Source: Balneolales bacterium
GTDB lineage: Bacteria; Bacteroidota; Rhodothermia; Balneolales; Natronogracilivirgulaceae
NCBI GenBank assembly: GCA_007135895.1
Contig: SLHZ01000172.1
Location: 1 to 13,816, forward strand
Reading direction: 5' to 3'
DNA: 13,816 bases
The notes under the pieces are model-generated. The model was not told where the DNA came from, searched no databases, and worked only from the letters and a program-made list of their open reading frames with translations. Both the position numbers and the translations under genes were made by a program. This document shows, in pieces, positions 5,081 to 12,795 of the stretch (the stretch's first letter is position 1; each line of letters starts with the position of its first letter).

Positions 5081-6268
5081 ATGGCAAAAGCAACGTTTGA
5101 ACGGACCAAGCCACACGTAAACATAGGAACGATTGGTCACGTCGATCACGGCAAGACGACATTGACGGCGGCGATCACCAAGGTGCTGGCTGCGCGTTAC
5201 GGGGGAGAAGTAAAGGCCTTTGACGACATTGACAATGCACCTGAGGAGCGGGAGCGTGGGATCACGATAGCCACGGCGCACGTGGAATACGAGACGGAGA
5301 ATCGTCATTATGCACATGTTGACTGTCCGGGCCATGCCGACTATGTGAAGAACATGGTAACGGGCGCGGCTCAGATGGACGGTTCGATCATTGTGGTTGC
5401 GGCGACCGACGGTCCGATGCCCCAGACCCGCGAGCATATCTTGCTGGCGCGTCAGGTGGGTGTTCCGTCGCTGGTGGTATTCATGAACAAGGTGGATCTG
5501 GTCGATGACGAGGAGTTGTTGGAGCTGGTGGAGCTGGAGGTTCGCGAGTTGCTGAGCAAGTATGAGTTTGACGGCGACAATGCCCCTGTGGTGATGGGAT
5601 CGGCCCTTGGTGCGCTCAATGGTGAGCCTCAGTGGGAGGAGAAGATTCTGGAGCTGATGGCGGCCGTTGACGACTATATACCGACGCCGGACCGTGATGT
5701 AGACAAGCCGTTTTTGATGCCAGTGGAGGATGTTTTCACGATTACGGGCCGTGGCACGGTAGCGACGGGCCGGATTGAGCGGGGTGTGATCAAGCTCAAC
5801 AGCGAGGTGGACATAGTTGGCATGCAGGAGGAGAAGATGAAGTCGGTGGTAACGGGCATAGAGATGTTCCGCAAGCTGCTTGGCGAAGGCCAGGCGGGCG
5901 ACAATGCGGGTCTTCTTCTTCGCGGCATAGGCAAGGATGATCTGATGCGTGGGATGGTGATATGCGCGCCGAACTCGATCAAGCCTCACAAGAAGTTCAG
6001 TTGCGAGGTGTATGTACTGAGCAAGGATGAGGGTGGCCGCCACACGCCGTTCTTCCAGGGCTATCGTCCCCAGTTCTATTTCCGCACGACCGATGTGACG
6101 GGCGTGTGCGAGCTTCCCGAGGGCGTAGAGATGGTAATGCCCGGTGACAACGTGGGCATGCAGGTAAGTCTGATCCAGCCGGTTGCCATGGAAGAAGGAC
6201 TCCGGTTTGCCATCCGCGAAGGCGGACGCACCGTAGGCGCCGGTGTCGTAAGTAAAATTCTGGACTAA
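5081..6268 (+). CDS. tuf: Translation elongation factor Tu
   Basis: EF-Tu carries aminoacyl-tRNA to the ribosome as a GTP complex. The 395-residue length is normal. The G domain shows GHVDHGKT (19-26), switch I with GITIAT (Thr62), DCPGH (81-85), NKVD (136-139) and SAL (174-176). Domain 2 begins around FTITGRGTVATGRIERG, and domain 3 ends with AMEEGLRFAIREGGRTVGAGVV. The start is the conserved MAKATFERTKPHVN; an in-frame GTG at 5015 would add 22 unrelated residues from the leader. No Shine-Dalgarno is seen. It is preceded by the four-tRNA array and its repeat-bearing leader, and rpsJ follows after 14 bp. Codon use is odd for its setting: by my count 18 AAG to 2 AAA and 28 GAG to 7 GAA, plus seven ATA codons. 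The neighbouring ribosomal genes favour AAA. Confidence 0.98.
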   Translation: MAKATFERTKPHVNIGTIGHVDHGKTTLTAAITKVLAARYGGEVKAFDDIDNAPEERERGITIATAHVEYETENRHYAHVDCPGHADYVKNMVTGAAQMDGSIIVVAATDGPMPQTREHILLARQVGVPSLVVFMNKVDLVDDEELLELVELEVRELLSKYEFDGDNAPVVMGSALGALNGEPQWEEKILELMAAVDDYIPTPDRDVDKPFLMPVEDVFTITGRGTVATGRIERGVIKLNSEVDIVGMQEEKMKSVVTGIEMFRKLLGEGQAGDNAGLLLRGIGKDDLMRGMVICAPNSIKPHKKFSCEVYVLSKDEGGRHTPFFQGYRPQFYFRTTDVTGVCELPEGVEMVMPGDNVGMQVSLIQPVAMEEGLRFAIREGGRTVGAGVVSKILD

Positions 6269-6282
6269 AAGGATAAACACAA

Positions 6283-6594
6283 GTGGCTACCCAACAAAAA
6301 ATCAGAATCAAGCTGAAATCGTACGATCATAACCTGATCGATAAATCAGCAGAGAAAATCATCAAAACGGTCAAGTCAACCGGGGCCGTAGTTTCAGGTC
6401 CCATACCCTTGCCAACCGATAAAAGTATCTTCACGGTCAATCGATCACCGCACGTGGATAAGAAGTCCCGCGAGCAGTTCGAGACCCGCTCGCACAAGCG
6501 TCTCATTGATATCCTTTCAACCGGATCTCAGACCGTGGATGCTCTCATGAAACTGGAGCTCCCCTCCGGTGTTGATGTTGAAATTAAAGTATAA
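6283..6594 (+). CDS. rpsJ: 30S ribosomal protein S10
   Basis: The 103-residue protein matches S10 (uS10) throughout: QKIRIKLKSYDHNLID, the SGPIPLPT loop, FTVNRSPHVDKKSREQFETRSHKRLIDI and a closing LPSGVDVEIKV. It is a 30S head protein and, as NusE, also a transcription antitermination partner. The start is GTG, and a clear AAGGA (6269-6273) lies 9 nt upstream. It begins only 14 bp after tuf, so there is no room for a separate promoter or an E. coli-type S10 leader for L4 control. Transcription from the tuf promoter is inferred. Confidence 0.98.
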   Translation: MATQQKIRIKLKSYDHNLIDKSAEKIIKTVKSTGAVVSGPIPLPTDKSIFTVNRSPHVDKKSREQFETRSHKRLIDILSTGSQTVDALMKLELPSGVDVEIKV

Positions 6595-6618
6595 TCAGGA
6601 AATCAGTTCCTTATAACG

Positions 6619-7254
6619 ATGACTGGATTAATTGGAAAAAAAGTTGGAATGACCAGTGTCTTTGATGATACCGGCAATAACATTCCCGTGACCGTAATTG
6701 AAATCGAACCTTGCGTGATCACTCAGATCAAGTCAATGGACGTTGACGGATATGACGCGATTCAGATCGCTACCGTGGAAAAGCGGGAAAAGCTGGTCAG
6801 CAAAGCGATGAAAGGTCATTTCGCCAAAGCCAACACAACTCCGAAGCGGTATCTGCGTGAGATGCGTGATTTTGTGCCCGAGGGAGCAAAAGTAGGCGAT
6901 ACATTAAATCTGAGCGATGTATTCCGTGAGAAAACCTATATCGACGTCGTGGGAACCACCAAGGGAAAAGGATTCCAGGGCGTGGTTAAACGACATGGTT
7001 TTTCCGGAGTGGGCGGCAGAACTCATGGCCAGCACAACCGTGAAAGAGCACCGGGATCCATCGGTCAGTCTTCCGATCCGTCTCGCGTTTTCAAAGGCAT
7101 GAAAATGGGCGGAAGAACGGGTAATCAGCGGGTAAAGATCAAACGGCTGGAAATAGTAAAGATAATACCCGAATCCAACCTGATCCTTATCAAAGGAGCA
7201 GTACCTGGACCCAAAAACCGTGTTGTTGAAGTGTACAATCACGAACAAAGATAA
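6619..7254 (+). CDS. rplC: 50S ribosomal protein L3
   Basis: L3 (uL3) is an early-assembly 50S protein reaching the peptidyl transferase centre. The 211 residues are normal for bacteria. MTGLIGKKVGMTSVFDDTGNNIPVTVIE is the typical N-terminus. The central extension GKGFQGVVKRHGF...RTHGQHNRERAPGSIGQ carries the loop that reaches 23S rRNA, and its Gln lies at the usual PrmB methylation site. The TAA stop shares one base with the next ATG (TAATG), suggesting translational coupling to rplD. A 5-bp hairpin (6597-6611) precedes the start codon; it may be chance. Confidence 0.98.
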   Translation: MTGLIGKKVGMTSVFDDTGNNIPVTVIEIEPCVITQIKSMDVDGYDAIQIATVEKREKLVSKAMKGHFAKANTTPKRYLREMRDFVPEGAKVGDTLNLSDVFREKTYIDVVGTTKGKGFQGVVKRHGFSGVGGRTHGQHNRERAPGSIGQSSDPSRVFKGMKMGGRTGNQRVKIKRLEIVKIIPESNLILIKGAVPGPKNRVVEVYNHEQR

Positions 7255-7919
7255 TGGAACATAAACAGATGAATGTCAAAGTATTAAAGACGGACGGATC
7301 AGAAAGTGGCAAGGAGGTTTCTCTCGACCAGGCCGTTTTCGCCATTGAACCGAATGATCATGTGATCTATGAGGATATCCGGTCGTATCTGGCAAACCAA
7401 AGACAGGGTAATGCAAGTACCAAAGGACGCTCGGATGTCCGTGGAGGCGGCAGGAAAGCATACCGCCAGAAAGGTACCGGAATGGCCAGAAGAGGTTCCA
7501 TCCGTTCAAACTTGCTCCGGGGTGGCGGGATCGTCTTCGGACCCAAACCGCGCGACTACAAGGTTGGAATTACCAGGAAAATGAAGCGCCTGGCCAGAAG
7601 CTCCGCCCTCACCTATAAAGTGCGCGACAATGCACTGCTGATTGTCGAAGATTTTAATTACGAAGTTCCCAGAACGAAATCCATTGTTGAACTGCTCGCG
7701 GCACTAGGCCTGGATGGGAAAAAAGTACTGATTCTCACCGGAGGCAGCAGGCCGATCGTTTACAAATCCGGTCGTAACATCCCCGGGATTACCGTCATGG
7801 AAGCGTTCAAGCCTGCCACGTATCACATCCTGGATGCCGAGGTTGTCATTATCCAGGAAAGCGGTCTCAGTGAGCTCGTCGACAGCATAAAAGGAAAGCC
7901 TGCGGAGGTTGAAGCATGA
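7254..7919 (+). CDS. rplD: 50S ribosomal protein L4
   Basis: L4 (uL4) lines the exit tunnel through its internal loop, visible here as ANQRQGNASTKGRSDVRGGGRKAYRQKGTGMARRGSIRSNLLRGGGIVFGP. The globular parts (VSLDQAVFAIEPNDHVIYEDIRSY; SALTYKVRDNALLIVEDF; VIIQESGLSELVDSIKG) match the family. The length is 221 residues from the ATG that overlaps the rplC stop, or 216 from the second ATG at 7269, where the usual L4 N-terminus (MNVKVL) starts. The shorter form is biochemically plausible. The gene overlaps rplW by 4 bp (ATGA). L4 represses its own operon in E. coli, but no equivalent leader is visible before rpsJ. Confidence 0.97.
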   Translation: MEHKQMNVKVLKTDGSESGKEVSLDQAVFAIEPNDHVIYEDIRSYLANQRQGNASTKGRSDVRGGGRKAYRQKGTGMARRGSIRSNLLRGGGIVFGPKPRDYKVGITRKMKRLARSSALTYKVRDNALLIVEDFNYEVPRTKSIVELLAALGLDGKKVLILTGGSRPIVYKSGRNIPGITVMEAFKPATYHILDAEVVIIQESGLSELVDSIKGKPAEVEA

Positions 7920-8212
7920 AAAGAGTTCTGATAAAACCCCTTATCACGGAAAAACTGACTGGCATACAGGAGCGTGAAAACAAGTATGCCTTTGAAGTTG
8001 ATCGCCGGGCGACCAAAACCGAAATCCGCAAAGAAGTGGAAGCTTTGTACCCCGATGTGACCGTTACCGGAATCAACACAATGATCAATCCGGGCAAACC
8101 CAAGGGAAGGCATACACGCAAAGGGTTTATTGCCGGAAGAACACCCGCTACAAAAAAAGCCATCATCTCTGTCAAAAAAGGACAGGAGATCGATTTCTTT
8201 ACTGAAATTTAA
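7916..8212 (+). CDS. rplW: 50S ribosomal protein L23
   Basis: L23 (uL23) sits at the tunnel exit, where trigger factor and SRP dock. The 98 residues show the family pattern: VLIKPLITEKLTGIQERENKYAFEVDRRATKTEIRKEVEALYPDVTVTGINTM, the basic internal loop (NPGKPKGRHTRKGFIAGRTPATKKAIISVKKG), and a short end (QEIDFFTEI). The start codon overlaps the rplD stop in an ATGA junction, so translation is probably by reinitiation. Confidence 0.98.
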   Translation: MKRVLIKPLITEKLTGIQERENKYAFEVDRRATKTEIRKEVEALYPDVTVTGINTMINPGKPKGRHTRKGFIAGRTPATKKAIISVKKGQEIDFFTEI

Positions 8213-8223
8213 GTTAAAAGAGC

Positions 8224-9054
8224 ATGCCGACACGCAAAGTCAAACCCATCACACCAGGTACCCGGCACCGTATTGCACCGGACTTTTCCGATGTCACTAC
8301 CGATAAACCGGAGAAGTCGCTGATAGTGAAGCTTCATCGCACGGGCGGCCGGAACCACAGAGGCAAGATGACGGTCCGCCACATCGGCGGAGGCCATAAA
8401 AAGCGATATCGCATTATCGATTTCAAAAGGGACAAGTTTGATATTCCCGCAACGGTCAAGACCATTGAATACGACCCCAATCGTACGGCACGCATCGCTC
8501 TTGTAGCCTATGCTGACGGGGAAAAACGATATATCGTTGCTCCTGACAAGCTTCGGGTCGGTGACCGTATCGTAAGCGGGAAAAAAGTGGCTCCCGATAC
8601 CGGTAATGCCATGCAGCTTGAAAACATCCCGCTTGGAACCGTAGTGCATAATATCGAGTATCATCCCGGTAAAGGCGGACAACTTGTCCGAAGTGCCGGC
8701 GCCGGAGCGCAACTTGTTGCGAAAACGGAAAAATATGTAACACTGAAAATGCCCTCGGGTGAAATACGGATGATCCAGGGGCGCTGTATGGCAACCATCG
8801 GAGTTGTCAGTAATCCGGATCACTTCAATGTAACCATGGCAAAAGCCGGCCGAAATCGCTGGAAAGGGATCCGGCCCACCGTCCGTGGAACCGTCATGAA
8901 CCCGGTGGACCACCCCATGGGAGGCGGCGAGGGTAGATCTTCCGGCGGCCATCCGCGATCTCCGTGGGGCCAGATAGCCAAGGGCTTCAAAACTCGCAAA
9001 AAAAGAAAGCTCTCCTCCAAATTTATCGTTCGAAGAAGAAATCAAAAACAGTAA
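8224..9054 (+). CDS. rplB: 50S ribosomal protein L2
   Basis: L2 (uL2) is a primary 23S-binding protein near the peptidyl transferase centre. The 276 residues are full length. RTGGRNHRGKMTVRHIGGGHKKRYRIIDF, the SAGAGAQLVAKTEKYVTLKMPSGEIRMI region, and GTVMNPVDHPMGGGEGRSSGGHPRSPWG are diagnostic. The last includes the invariant His of the VDHPMGGGEG loop. A basic tail (KTRKKRKLSSKFIVRRRNQKQ) closes the protein. It starts 11 bp after rplW with no clear Shine-Dalgarno, and rpsS begins 3 bp after the stop. Confidence 0.98.
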   Translation: MPTRKVKPITPGTRHRIAPDFSDVTTDKPEKSLIVKLHRTGGRNHRGKMTVRHIGGGHKKRYRIIDFKRDKFDIPATVKTIEYDPNRTARIALVAYADGEKRYIVAPDKLRVGDRIVSGKKVAPDTGNAMQLENIPLGTVVHNIEYHPGKGGQLVRSAGAGAQLVAKTEKYVTLKMPSGEIRMIQGRCMATIGVVSNPDHFNVTMAKAGRNRWKGIRPTVRGTVMNPVDHPMGGGEGRSSGGHPRSPWGQIAKGFKTRKKRKLSSKFIVRRRNQKQ

Positions 9055-9057
9055 GGT

Positions 9058-9333
9058 ATGCCTAGATCTCTAAAAAAGGGCCCCTATATCCACTATAAGC
9101 TGCAAAAAAAGGTCGACCATGCCAATGAGACCGGCAGCAAAAAAGTGATAAAAACATGGTCCCGAAGCTCAATGATTTCACCGGATTTTGTCGGCCTCAC
9201 CTTTGCGGTGCACAATGGCAAACAGTTTGTCCCGGTGTATGTGACCGAAAACATGGTTGGCCACAAACTGGGTGAATTCTCCCCAACCAGACTATTTAAA
9301 GGACATCCTGTAAAGAAAGGAGATAAAAGGTAA
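9058..9333 (+). CDS. rpsS: 30S ribosomal protein S19
   Basis: S19 (uS19) is a 30S head protein contacting S13 and the A-site tRNA region. The 91 residues include MPRSLKKGPYIHYKLQKKV, the KKVIKTWSRSSMISPDFVGLTFAVHNGKQFVPVYVTENMVGHKLGEFSPTR core and a basic end (GHPVKKGDKR). All are typical. An AAGG overlaps the rplB stop but sits too close to the ATG to be a normal Shine-Dalgarno. Confidence 0.98.
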   Translation: MPRSLKKGPYIHYKLQKKVDHANETGSKKVIKTWSRSSMISPDFVGLTFAVHNGKQFVPVYVTENMVGHKLGEFSPTRLFKGHPVKKGDKR

Positions 9334-9339
9334 CAGACA

Positions 9340-9738
9340 ATGGAAGAAACAGCTATATATACAGCCAGGGCGGTCCAGAAATATCTGCGTATTTCCCCGA
9401 GAAAAGTTCGTCTTGTTGCCGACCTTGTGCGCGGAGAACAGGTTGATGTGGCCATTACCCGACTCAGATTTGTAAACAAGAAAGCCGCTGCGTATGTCTC
9501 GAAAGTCATTAAATCTGCAGCAGCCAATCTTCGTGATCGTTTCGAAGACGAGCCTCTTGATAACGAGGATTTGATAATCCGGGAAATATATGTGGATGAA
9601 GGACCCACTTTAAAACGAATTCAACCGGCTCCCATGGGCAGGGCCCATCCTATCCGGAAGCGTTCAAGCCACGTCACCGTTGTGGTGACCAGAAAGGAAG
9701 TTGAAGTTGAAGATGAACCGAAAGTAAGTGAGGAATAG
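9340..9738 (+). CDS. rplV: 50S ribosomal protein L22 with an acidic C-terminal tail
   Basis: L22 (uL22) forms part of the exit tunnel through its beta-hairpin, seen here around EGPTLKRIQPAPMGRAHPIRKRSSHVTVVV. The N-terminal part (AVQKYLRISPRKVRLVADLVRGEQVDVAITRLRF) is typical. The protein is 132 residues, some 20 longer than many bacterial L22 proteins, because of a Glu/Val-rich tail (EVEVEDEPKVSEE) after the core. Such acidic tails occur in other lineages, and the function of this one is unknown. AAAAGG lies about 10 nt upstream of the ATG. Confidence 0.97.
   Translation: MEETAIYTARAVQKYLRISPRKVRLVADLVRGEQVDVAITRLRFVNKKAAAYVSKVIKSAAANLRDRFEDEPLDNEDLIIREIYVDEGPTLKRIQPAPMGRAHPIRKRSSHVTVVVTRKEVEVEDEPKVSEE
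9731..9735 (+). promoter_or_regulatory. Shine-Dalgarno site deciding the TTG start of rpsC
   Basis: AGGAA, within the end of rplV, lies 5 nt before the TTG at 9741. Conserved homology (MGQKVNPIG) begins exactly at this TTG, so the site supports a non-ATG start. Confidence 0.7.
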
Positions 9739-9740
9739 TT

Positions 9741-10481
9741 TTGGGACAAAAAGTTAATCCGATAGGCCTTAGACTGGGGATCATCCGGGGTTGGGACTCC
9801 AACTGGTATTCCGAAGATCAGATCCCCGAAAACCTCAGAGAAGATGAACAGCTTCGTTCCTATCTCCATGCCCGCCTGCGCAACGGCGGACTCTCCCGCG
9901 TTATCATTGAGCGCACACCCAAACGTGTTTTGCTTACCCTGATGACCAGCCGACCCGGTGTAATCATTGGCAAGGGTGGAGAACAGGTCGAATTGCTCCG
10001 TGAAGAACTTCGGAAAGTGACCAAAAAGGATGTGCAAATCAACATCAGTGAAATAAAGCGTCCCGAAACAGACGCCAATCTGGTAGCCCAGAACATTGCG
10101 CAGCAACTTGAGTCCAGAATCTCCTTCCGGAGAGCCATGAAAACATCCATGGCATCGGCTATGAGAATGGGGGCCCAGGGTATCAAAATTATGTGCTCGG
10201 GACGTTTGGGCGGAGCTGAAATGGCCCGAAAAGAGCAGTACAAGGAAGGCCGTATCCCGCTTCACACTTTCCGCGCAGATGTTGACTATGCCACGGCAAC
10301 CGCGCAGACCATCTACGGCAGCATTGGTGTTAAAGTCTGGATCTTCAAAGGAGAAATCATCGGGGATGTAGACCTTGCCCCATCTGCCGTAACGGCAAAA
10401 CCCGAGTCGGATGTACAGCAGGAAAAGCGTCGTTCCAAGCGCTCCAGAGGTGGACAGCGACGAAGAAAAAGAGCCGAATAG
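9741..10481 (+). CDS. rpsC: 30S ribosomal protein S3 (TTG start)
   Basis: S3 (uS3) lies at the mRNA entry tunnel and has helicase-related activity with S4 and S5. The 246 residues begin MGQKVNPIGLRLGIIRGWDSNWY, which fixes the TTG as the start codon. The KH domain is visible as RPGVIIGKGGEQVELLREELRK (the GxxG loop is GKGG). The C-terminal domain contains GAQGIKIMCSGRLGGAEMARKEQYKEGRIPLHTFRADVDYA, ending in a strongly basic tail (RRSKRSRGGQRRRKRAE). It starts 2 bp after rplV; rplP follows after 24 bp. Confidence 0.98.
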   Translation: MGQKVNPIGLRLGIIRGWDSNWYSEDQIPENLREDEQLRSYLHARLRNGGLSRVIIERTPKRVLLTLMTSRPGVIIGKGGEQVELLREELRKVTKKDVQINISEIKRPETDANLVAQNIAQQLESRISFRRAMKTSMASAMRMGAQGIKIMCSGRLGGAEMARKEQYKEGRIPLHTFRADVDYATATAQTIYGSIGVKVWIFKGEIIGDVDLAPSAVTAKPESDVQQEKRRSKRSRGGQRRRKRAE

Positions 10482-10505
10482 TAACGTCTTTAAACAGATA
10501 TCATC

Positions 10506-10928
10506 ATGTTAGAACCGAAAAGATTAAAGAGAAGGAAGGTTCATCGTGGCCGGATCAAAGGAAACACGGGGCGCGGGCATCAGCTCGCCTTCGGGGACTT
10601 TGGCCTGAAAGCACTGGAACCCAAATTCATAACCGCCCGTCAGATCGAGGCGTGCCGGATTGCCATAGCAAGAAGACTGCAACGGGACGGACAGACCTGG
10701 ATTCGCATCTTTCCGGACAAGCCCATTACAAAAAAAGCTGCGGAAACACGTATGGGAAGCGGTAAAGGTGCATTGGACCATTTTGTAGCTGTAGTACACC
10801 CGGGACGTATTCTTTTCGAAATCACCGGTGTGTCCGAGGCCCTGGCACGGGATGCCATGCGCCTGGCCTCTTTCAAGCTTCCCATCAAAACAAAATTTGT
10901 CGTCCGGCGCAATTATGACGGACCATAA
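10506..10928 (+). CDS. rplP: 50S ribosomal protein L16
   Basis: L16 (uL16) organises the A-site tRNA binding region of the 50S subunit. The 140 residues show the basic N-terminus (MLEPKRLKRRKVHRGRIKG), FGDFGLKALEPKFITARQIEACRIAIAR, WIRIFPDKPITKKAAETRMGSGKGALDHFVAVVHPGRILFEI and a SFKLPIKTKFVVRR end, all characteristic. No Shine-Dalgarno is visible before the ATG. rpmC follows after 12 bp. Confidence 0.98.
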   Translation: MLEPKRLKRRKVHRGRIKGNTGRGHQLAFGDFGLKALEPKFITARQIEACRIAIARRLQRDGQTWIRIFPDKPITKKAAETRMGSGKGALDHFVAVVHPGRILFEITGVSEALARDAMRLASFKLPIKTKFVVRRNYDGP

Positions 10929-10940
10929 AGGAGCACAATC

Positions 10941-11156
10941 ATGAAAGCCCACGAACTCAGAGATCTGTCAATAGCTGAGCTGGAAGCCCGAAAAAATGAT
11001 GAAATAGAAGCGCTTCAAAAACTCTATTTCAACAAAGCGGTTGCCGGTCAGGTAGAGAGTCCTGCGACGATCAAAAACCATCGCAAGGAACTTGCACGGC
11101 TGAATACCATCATCCTGGAAAAAAAACGGGCTGAGCAGACTGAAGTTAAAGCATAA
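10941..11156 (+). CDS. rpmC: 50S ribosomal protein L29
   Basis: L29 (uL29) is a small two-helix protein beside the tunnel exit, next to L23. The 71 residues have MKAHELRDLSIAELEARKNDE, the LYFNKAVAGQVESPATIKNHRKELARLNTII signature, and a short charged tail. A good Shine-Dalgarno (AAAGGAG) starts at the rplP stop codon, 7-8 nt before the ATG. This is one of the few clear ones in the cluster. Confidence 0.97.
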   Translation: MKAHELRDLSIAELEARKNDEIEALQKLYFNKAVAGQVESPATIKNHRKELARLNTIILEKKRAEQTEVKA

Positions 11157-11170
11157 AGGATAACCAAAAC

Positions 11171-11440
11171 ATGAGCACGGAAACAACAGAACGCAAAAAG
11201 CGAAAGCAGCGAACCGGTCGGGTCGTCAGCAATAAAATGGATAAGTCCATTACAGTTGCCGTTGAAAGGCAGCTCAAACATCCGATATACGGGAAATTCA
11301 TTACCAAAACCCGTAAACACATGGCCCATGATGAAAAAAATGAAGCCAATCCCGGTGATCTGGTTCGCATCATGGAAACCCGCCCACTGTCCAGAAAGAA
11401 GCGCTGGCGACTGGTTGAAGTTATTGAAAAAGCCAAGTAG
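11171..11440 (+). CDS. rpsQ: 30S ribosomal protein S17
   Basis: S17 (uS17) is a primary 16S-binding OB-fold protein. The 89 residues include RKQRTGRVVSNKMDKSITVAVERQLKHPIYGKFITKTRKHMAHDEKNEANPGDLVRIMETRPLSRKKRWRLVEVIEKAK, which covers the family signature (GDLVRIMETRPLSK-type). An AAAGGA lies 10 nt before the ATG. The first ten residues are a polar extension. Confidence 0.98.
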   Translation: MSTETTERKKRKQRTGRVVSNKMDKSITVAVERQLKHPIYGKFITKTRKHMAHDEKNEANPGDLVRIMETRPLSRKKRWRLVEVIEKAK

Positions 11441-11477
11441 CACGGCATACCCTTGTAAGATCTGAAAGCAATTAGCC

Positions 11478-11846
11478 ATGATTCAAACACAATCCATACT
11501 AACCGTAGCCGACAACAGTGGTGCCAAGAAAGTGATGTGCATCAAGGTACTTGGTGACTCCAAAAGGCGTTACGCCCGTATTGGCGACCTGGTGGTCTGT
11601 TCTGTCAAATCGGCCATCCCCGGTGGAACCGTCAAAAAGGGAGAGGTTGTCCAGGCCGTACTCGTAAGAACAAAAAAAGAGTTCCGCAGAAAGGATGGCA
11701 GTTACATCCGGTTTGATGATAATGCCGCCGTCCTGATTAACAAGGACAGGGAGCCCATCGGAACCCGGATATTCGGACCCGTTGCCCGTGAACTGCGTGA
11801 AAAGAATTTCATGAGGATTGCCTCTCTGGCACCAGAAGTACTTTAA
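11478..11846 (+). CDS. rplN: 50S ribosomal protein L14
   Basis: L14 (uL14) forms intersubunit bridges and is the docking site of RsfS, whose gene lies at the left end of this window. The 122 residues are the standard length: MIQTQSILTVADNSGAKKVMCIKVLG at the start, the GDLVVCSVKSAIPGGTVKKGEVVQAVLVRTKKE signature, RFDDNAAVLINKDREPIGTRIFGPVARELR, and a closing MRIASLAPEVL. A 37-bp gap precedes it, one of the largest in the cluster, with no obvious promoter or Shine-Dalgarno. Confidence 0.98.
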   Translation: MIQTQSILTVADNSGAKKVMCIKVLGDSKRRYARIGDLVVCSVKSAIPGGTVKKGEVVQAVLVRTKKEFRRKDGSYIRFDDNAAVLINKDREPIGTRIFGPVARELREKNFMRIASLAPEVL

Positions 11847-11860
11847 TTCGAACCGAGATT

Positions 11861-12214
11861 ATGCCACGAAAAAATAACAAACAAAAGAAATTACACGTCA
11901 AAAAAGGCGATACCGTTGAGGTGATTTCCGGTAACGAAAAAGGAAAAAGAGGCAAAGTCCTCCGTGTGTTTCCAACTCGTGAACGCGTATTGATCGAAGG
12001 GATCAATATGCGTACAAAACATCAGAAGCCAACCCAGGAAAATCCTCAGGGTGGCAGATTGAAAAGGGAAATGCCCATCCATGTCTCCAATGTGCTTCCG
12101 GTTGATCCGGTCAGCGACCAGGCAACGCGTGTTGGACGCTCCTGGGTCTCCGAAAGCGGGAAAGGCCGCTGGGTAAGAGTCGCCAAAGTGAGTGGTGAAA
12201 CACTCGATAAATAG
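11861..12214 (+). CDS. rplX: 50S ribosomal protein L24
   Basis: L24 (uL24) starts 50S assembly and lies near the tunnel exit. The KOW motif is visible as VKKGDTVEVISGNEKGKRGKVLRVFPTRERVLIEGINM (residues 14-51), followed by the typical KHQKPTQENPQGGRLKREMPIHVSNVLPVDP. The 117 residues exceed the roughly 103 of E. coli because of a C-terminal stretch with a VGRSWVSESGKGRWVRVAKVSGE region, a pattern I associate with Bacteroidota L24. No Shine-Dalgarno precedes the ATG. Confidence 0.97.
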   Translation: MPRKNNKQKKLHVKKGDTVEVISGNEKGKRGKVLRVFPTRERVLIEGINMRTKHQKPTQENPQGGRLKREMPIHVSNVLPVDPVSDQATRVGRSWVSESGKGRWVRVAKVSGETLDK

Positions 12215-12231
12215 ACAAACAGTGCAACATT

Positions 12232-12786
12232 ATGGCAGAAGCAAGATTATATAAAGAATTCAAAGACAATATCGTCGGCAAACTTCAAAGCGAGTTCAAG
12301 CTGGGTAATACTCTCGCAGTTCCCAAACTGACGAAAATTGTGGTCAATGCCGGGGTGGGTGAAGCCGTCGCCGACCGGAAGGTCCTCGATGACGTTGCCA
12401 AAAATATGGCTCTGATCACCGGCCAGAAACCGATTCTGACAAAAGCCAGAAAATCGATTTCAAACTTCAAACTCAGAGAAGGCATGCCCATCGGCTGTAA
12501 AGTGACATTGCGGGGGCGAATCATGTACGAGTTCCTGGATCGGCTCATCAACCTGGCAATACCCCGGACACGCGACTTTCAAGGTGTTTCTGACAAGGGA
12601 TTCGACGGTCGGGGCAACTATTCCATGGGTATAACCGAGCACTCGATCTTCCCGGAAATCGACACGGATAACCTGGATCGAATCCATGGTCTTGACCTTA
12701 CCTTCGTCACCACCGCAAAAAGTGATGAACAGGCTTACCAGCTTCTCAAGCACTTTGGAATGCCTTTTGTAAAACGCACTAACTAA
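12232..12786 (+). CDS. rplE: 50S ribosomal protein L5
   Basis: L5 (uL5) binds 5S rRNA and contacts the P-site tRNA and S13. The 184 residues carry PKLTKIVVNAGVGEAVADRKVLDDVAKNMALITGQKPILTKARKSISNFKLREGMPIGCKVTLRGRIMYEFLDRLI, then the RDFQGVSDKGFDGRGNYSMGITEHSIFPEID signature, and a closing LLKHFGMPF. It starts 17 bp after rplX without a Shine-Dalgarno, and rpsN follows after 9 bp. Confidence 0.98.
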   Translation: MAEARLYKEFKDNIVGKLQSEFKLGNTLAVPKLTKIVVNAGVGEAVADRKVLDDVAKNMALITGQKPILTKARKSISNFKLREGMPIGCKVTLRGRIMYEFLDRLINLAIPRTRDFQGVSDKGFDGRGNYSMGITEHSIFPEIDTDNLDRIHGLDLTFVTTAKSDEQAYQLLKHFGMPFVKRTN

Positions 12787-12795
12787 CTGGTACTT

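Noticed and set aside
5072..6280. 402-residue open frame antisense to tuf
   Set aside because: It mirrors the biased codon use of tuf (few sense codons that read as stops on the other strand) and gives a low-complexity His/Arg/Leu-rich product with no recognisable domain.
6597..6611. AGGAA/TTCCT hairpin upstream of rplC as a Shine-Dalgarno sequestering switch
   Set aside because: It is only 5 bp and AT-rich, and the AGGAA lies too far from the ATG (about 17 nt) to be the working site. Chance is likely.
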